From assembly GCA_022495005.1 (NCBI GenBank), contig JAGYXB010001049.1, forward strand, positions 496,001 through 560,000: DNA of 64,000 nucleotides, written 5' to 3'. This DNA comes from Rhyacophila brunnea (taxonomy: Eukaryota > Arthropoda > Insecta > Trichoptera > Rhyacophilidae). Below are positions 59,221 to 64,000 of the stretch, in pieces. The translations under genes were made by a program, and so were the position numbers. Position 1 is the first letter of the stretch; the number at the start of each line of letters is the position of its first letter. The notes below the pieces were generated by a model. The model was not told the DNA's origin. It was given only the letters and a program-made list of their open reading frames with translations, and ran no database searches.

Positions 59221-59637
59221 TTAATATGTCTGAAGGAAATTAGCGCCGCAGGCGATTTCTTTTACGATTAGAGCAAATTTGTGATGTGCATTTATCTCAC
59301 TTATCTGGTCAATTCTCCTGGCTAGAGCCCTGTCAGTCTCCCATTTGTGGGGGCCATAGTAATTTAATTTCCAAAGTTCAGTCCAATTTTCGTCTAAATC
59401 GTTTTGATTCCTTTTCTTAGTGTTAGAGTTTATGGCCGAATGACGTCTTCCACTAAGTAACCACTGATCAACGTATTTTGAAGGATCAAAAAGTGCCAAT
59501 GGTGGTCTGACGAGTTTGATGAACAAAAGTCCGTAAACTGTTTTGGTCTTCAACGAAGCTCTTATTGGGGTAATAATTAGATTAATTTGCGAAAATTCGC
59601 GTTCACATTCACTTGAAGAAATGGTAATAGAATTCAA
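59221..59637 (-). pseudogene. hAT transposase C-terminal (dimerisation) fragment
   Basis: The frame begins ISSSECEREFSQINLIITPI, RASLKTKTVYGLLFIKLVRP and continues FDPSKYVDQWLLSGRRHSA. SSxxCERxFSxxNLIxTxxRxxL is the hAT dimerisation helix of the ZBED5/KIAA1586-like group. It ends at a natural-looking stop at 59221; the catalytic part to the right is missing. Confidence 0.88.
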
Positions 59638-59844
59638 TGCATACCTATATCAAACACGATAGTTTTTCAGATGTGTCTTTTCATATGAGATGATTAAGGA
59701 AAATTAACTTGTACCTACTATGTAAGCGCAAACATTGCTTCGTCTAATTGCTTTTGAACGTTAAAAATATCATGAAAAAAGATTCCGGAACGCGATTCCA
59801 CTGCGTTACATTACAAAAAAGGTTACATGTAAGTTGTACCTATG

Positions 59845-60193
59845 CAGTTCATCGTGGGACATTTATTCGTACGCCGCAGTACGTGAAACATGAGTTCGTA
59901 TAACATTTTATCAAATGACAAGTTCTTCGTTGAACATTTCACCGTGGAATACATTTGTACGTATCTTACAAAATGCGGCGATAGTTTGCAAATAGTACTA
60001 TTCCAATTAGATTAACCCTAACCTAACCTAACCTAGTAAAGACATCTCATAGAATTCGCCACATGTTGTAGCATACGTACAAATATACTCCACGGTGAAA
60101 TATTCAACGAAGAACTCGTCATTTGATTAAATGTTACACGAACTCGTGTTTCACGTACTGCGACGCACGAATAAGTGTCATGCGGTGAACTGT
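59845..60193. repeat. 349-bp fold-back element with ~136-bp arms
   Basis: The arm 59845-59980 is a clear reverse complement of 60057-60193 with scattered mismatches; shared cores include GCAGTACGTGAAACA and GAGTTCTTCGTTGAA-like words. The 76-bp centre holds CCTAA repeats. No protein is encoded. Confidence 0.88.
60014..60035. repeat. short interstitial telomere-like CCTAA run
   Basis: AACCCTAACCTAACCTAACC then TA, about four units of CCTAA, the complement of the insect telomere repeat TTAGG. It sits exactly at the loop of the fold-back. Confidence 0.75.
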
Positions 60194-61024
60194 TTACGAA
60201 CAAATTTCCGGATACGTACAAAAAAGCCCTGTATATAAGTAGATATATTAATATTATTTTGTTGTTCAGATAAAATTAAATTTTATGTTTTTTCATCTTC
60301 TCATACGACTATTCTCCCTCTCAACAAAAGCAATCTATTTGCACTCAGGTTTATTAAAACACAATCCTATCTTCCGCAATGACAGCGCTTAGACTGGTTA
60401 TCTAGATTATTTTTAACATTAAATACCTACCGGTGCTGGTTAATTCACCAGAAAAAGACCACGGAACGTGTCCGGCACGCGCCGCTAAGTAGTTACCAAC
60501 TCCCAACCCTCCTGCCGCAAGACAAACCTATTGCATTACAGTCTGAGCCCTTAACACGTGGTTCGCGGTTTTTTCAATAGAACCCCCTAATGTTAGTAAC
60601 TCAAATACCCAGTTGACTCAGTAATCATTAATATTGCCAAAAACTGACATCGACTTTCCCACTATTTTTTTTAATATTCTGTGTGCGGATCATAAAACTC
60701 ATCTTAGTAATAAAGTTTATAGATGAAAAAAATATATGCCCAAATATACATTGCTTTTGCGTAGATAATAATAACCTCGTCAAATTACTATGCTGCTAAA
60801 GAAAGTACTTACATACCTAAAAATTAGGTGGGTGTACATTTTTTTTCCCATTGTTTATTATATTTAGGCAAACCAAAGGTCTGGTATAGAATGCTATATA
60901 GGTATTATTGCTTTCTACAAAGTTTCTGTATGCGGAGGTTGTAAAGTTTATGCAGACACCGTTTACAAAGTGTGCTTGCTCACACCATACAGCGAGTCCA
61001 GAGGCGTGTAATGTAACATGTAAT

Positions 61025-61214
61025 CGTAATGTAACGCGAATTGTATGGACGGCACACGATCTCCACGCGAATCCTGTTGTTTGAGTTCTCGGGCACTGCG
61101 AGCGCCTTTGTGTTCGTGTTAAAAACCGACAGCCGATGGATCAGCGCGAACGTCGCTACGAGCATTACAGTAATGTGGATTGTAGCTACGTCCATACGAC
61201 AAATTCGCATTACG
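61025..61214. repeat. 190-bp inverted-repeat element
   Basis: CGTAATGTAACGCGAATTGT then ATGGACG (61025-61051) pairs with CGTCCATACGACAAATTCGC then ATTACG (61189-61214), with small mismatches. It is non-coding and overlaps the start of the LINE-like frame that follows. Confidence 0.65.
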
Positions 61215-61372
61215 GAGGGGAGAGAAAAAAATACAATTTCTTATTTCGAAGCCGGCTTGAGAGTGGGTCGATTGTTTGGGCCCCGCATCAGTTGAAGTAC
61301 GACTTAATGGTGGAGCGTGTTCAAAATAAATTGATACTCCTTTACTTGAGGTTGTATGGATACTATCCGTGA
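61136..61372 (+). pseudogene. non-LTR retrotransposon RT C-terminal fragment
   Basis: The frame contains SRLESGSIVWAPHQLKYDLM, then VERVQNKLILLYLRLYGYYP. The pattern LExGSxVWxP...xERVQxKxLxxL is the thumb region after the polymerase core of Jockey/I-type LINEs. The similarity continues past the stop as YPTNLF. Dead, truncated copy. Confidence 0.7.
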
Positions 61373-64000
61373 CTTTATCCGACTAACCTTTTCTGAGATA
61401 TCTACTACAGTCCAACTAAACGCTAGAAGATATATATATATATATATTTGGTCATGTATTTTTTCCGACTTATACGTGGTGTAAATGAGAACTTTGCCAT
61501 TATTTGTAGTATTGATATGTGTCCCCCTGATAACTATCTTATAAATCATGAGCATCACTTATTTGTTCTCCCAAAGTGCAGAACTAACCAGCCATGGTGA
61601 TGGCAATAATTGGGAGGGAGTATTTATAATGCTTAATTCTAACCAATGTATTTAATATTTTAAAACTTTCTGACTAAACGAGCGCGTCTTCTGCTGCAAA
61701 GAAATCGTCAATGAACGCGTGAAGCACAAGTACATTTATCTCACATAGATATAAGTTAGATTATTATACCTAGTCAATAGTGTGTAATCAATGTAATGAA
61801 TCCCGGGATTGATTTTTTTTATCAATCTTTATGGAAAATAAAATAAAAACGAAAACATAACAGAAAAAATACTTTTAATAACAAATAACTACAATAGAAA
61901 TAAACTGAGTTTGAATGAAGTTTGATTTATACCCATGTGTAAGTTGCCGATTCATTTTATTTCTTCACATAAATTAATAAAAATGAGAAAATTTGGAAAA
62001 AAACAATACTTCGCACTATGGACTAAGTAATTCCACCATGATCTCATACGTTTTACGGCAGTTTCATATTTGGCTGGCGGAAAGGCCATAAGTACACCAT
62101 GATTTGCTTTACTATTTTAAATCTCGCTAACCCATTCATTACGTCTTTACTATCAGAAACAGCAATCTCATATTAAATTCACATTATTATTTATATTACA
62201 ATATTATTTACTCCATTAAACTTATGTATTTCCAAGATTGAACGTAAGTATACAATATTAATAATAAATGTCTTGAATAGTATAAATTATACTAGATTTA
62301 TTTTTGACAGATTTTATCAATGTTATTTGTAAATATAAAAAAATTATATTAACAATGGAAAAAAAATGCCAATTCCGGGATTGTCAAATTGTAATTCCGA
62401 AATCCCGGGATCAGAATTTTGGCTAGGGATTGGATTCCCTACTACATAGGTATCTTACAAATTATGACCATTACAATGAATAAATTAGTATGCCTATATT
62501 TTATTTAGCTCACTAATCATCTTATAGGGACAAGGCATATGAATGTATTAATAAATTGTATGAGAAAAATTTATTTAAGAAGCACTGACAACCAATCGTA
62601 GCGGTTACATTTGCAGATCAGATTTGGAATTTAAAGATTTCGGAAATTATTATTGTAATTGATACGACTTTCGATTGAGTGAGTTCCCTAGCTTATGTCT
62701 GTTTACTTTTCGGGTCATTCAATCTATGCTGAATGCTCAAAGAGTTCATTGTATATTATATATATTTCTGTAATAGTGTGCAATAATATTTATCCACCTA
62801 ATTGATTTTTGTTTAAACCATACAATGATGAATTATTAATAGGTATATACTATAGTAGGTATATTATACTAATGGTGTGCACTATGCATTATTAGAGTAT
62901 CACGTTAAATAATCAAATGCATCGCTATGATCAGCGCTAGAAATGAATTTTTTTTTGGAACCGGAACAATTTTCTGAAAATAAGACCGTTGATTTTTTTG
63001 TTATTTACCAACGTATCTTAGACAGTCAAATAAAATGAGGGCTGCAGGCGAATAACGAGGTATATTATTTTTTACTATGAATCCGACAAGTTTCGTCTTA
63101 AACTTTAAAACTATATGTACCTATGTAAAGTAAGTTAACTTAAATACATACTTTTGAATAATTTATAATTCTTAAAACCTAAACCTAATTAATATTTATT
63201 TTTTTCCATGGACCGAATCTGGGCTCCGGTGCGCTCTGATCCATTTAGAGAGCGCTAGTTATGATTGATAATGTAGATTTTAGCACATGAAAATATAGGA
63301 TCCAATATCATTTGACAGATTAATCGCCATTGCGCCGATTCCAGACGAAGTTTTTTCAAAATAATCATAATATTGTATACCTACCTATTAATTGTTTGTA
63401 ATTCATTTATCGTAATTTTTCGTATATCTACGTAGGTAATCAAGGAAGGAATGGTGATACATCCTAACCAAAATCCCAAAGAATACAATAATGTCATATT
63501 AATAGTTTCTGAAAAAAATGCCAATCTTTGAAAACTATCAATATTTCTGGTAATACTCGTACCTTAGTGTTTTTTTGCCCGCTGGAAGATAATTTAACTT
63601 ATAACTTATTAATATATATCTTAAAGCATTGACATATTATGTATCTATATCCTATTTGTCACTAAACAAACATTATAATATCTACTCAAAAATAAAATAA
63701 AAGCCAGTTTTAGCTTCATCAGACTAAAATTACATGAATATTTTGTAGGTAGTTACAAACTTACAGATACCCTATAACTCATTAGGTAATGATAACTCCA
63801 CCTCCCTGTAAGTCCTCGAAGAGATGGTATAACAAACACACTAGAAATACAGGACAAATTTACAATATTATTGTAGAATTAAGAACACATATGGATAATA
63901 ATATACAGTAGGACCTAACTACATGTGTATCCCACGTTAATTGAGACATTGATTATTTTAATTGTATGTATAGGTACACACTAAGTGGCAATCAAAACTT
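61373..64000. other. intergenic tail of window, no gene seen
   Basis: AT-rich sequence with a short TA microsatellite (about 61430-61447) and CCCGGGATT words near 61802 and 62400 that may be transposon ends. No coding region is supported to the window edge. Confidence 0.5.

Noticed and set aside
60014..60035. True chromosome end
   Set aside because: Only about four CCTAA units inside a symmetrical fold-back with sequence continuing for 4 kb; interstitial.
61802..62442. hAT element bounded by CCCGGGATT words
   Set aside because: The candidate ends do not pair as inverted repeats and no target duplication is visible.

Overview
The window is nuclear DNA from an insect. It is AT-rich and gene-poor, with spliced genes, long introns and many transposon remnants. 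The gene families are typical of animals, and one repeat carries a short run of CCTAA units, the complement of the TTAGG arthropod telomere repeat. The repeat flora and frequent TAGGTACCTA-type words suggest a sap-feeding hemipteran of the aphid/scale type, but that is inference only.

Three cellular genes are well supported. (1) The 3' half of N-acetylglucosamine kinase (NAGK), plus strand, exons at 806-929, 2733-2909 and 4860-5284; its 5' exons lie outside the window. (2) A 12-exon NSD-type histone H3 lysine-36 methyltransferase, minus strand, 29938 down to 10541. My splice model joins without any frame break into 2,110 codons in the order PWWP - PHD cluster - PWWP - AWS - SET - post-SET - AT-hook-like tail. 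NAGK and NSD lie tail to tail. (3) EMC6, an ER membrane protein complex subunit, plus strand, two exons at 51115-51250 and 51370-51578.

Layout: 1-5.6 kb is NAGK, with a TA-flanked MITE and a complete but decayed hAT element (perfect 8-bp target duplication) in its introns. 5.6-10.5 kb is intergenic, with three or four small inverted-repeat elements and a SINE copy. 10.5-30 kb is NSD, whose introns hold hAT, pogo-like and mariner-like elements, an RTE-like LINE fragment, a fold-back and a tRNA-derived SINE. 31.3-33.6 kb is a DNA transposon with 35-bp inverted ends, tandem GGATC-containing subterminal repeats and a decayed protein. 33.8-44.9 kb holds the pieces of a DIRS-type (tyrosine-recombinase) retrotransposon, broken by a Helitron-like/minisatellite block and by a hAT insertion in the recombinase. 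45.9-50.5 kb holds PIF/Harbinger remnants with a partial tandem duplication and two copies of a ~548-bp MITE. A 336-bp hAT MITE sits 74 bp before the EMC6 start codon. 52-64 kb has no gene I can support; it holds MITEs, hAT and LINE debris and a large fold-back with telomere-like repeats at its centre.

The three genes are housekeeping or chromatin genes with no operon-like relation. I found no CRISPR array, rRNA or credible tRNA gene. No wholly new biological system is evident. The best leads are the NSD protein's split first PHD finger, its GC-AG intron, the unclassified transposon at 31.3-33.6 kb, and several nested insertions with clean target duplications.
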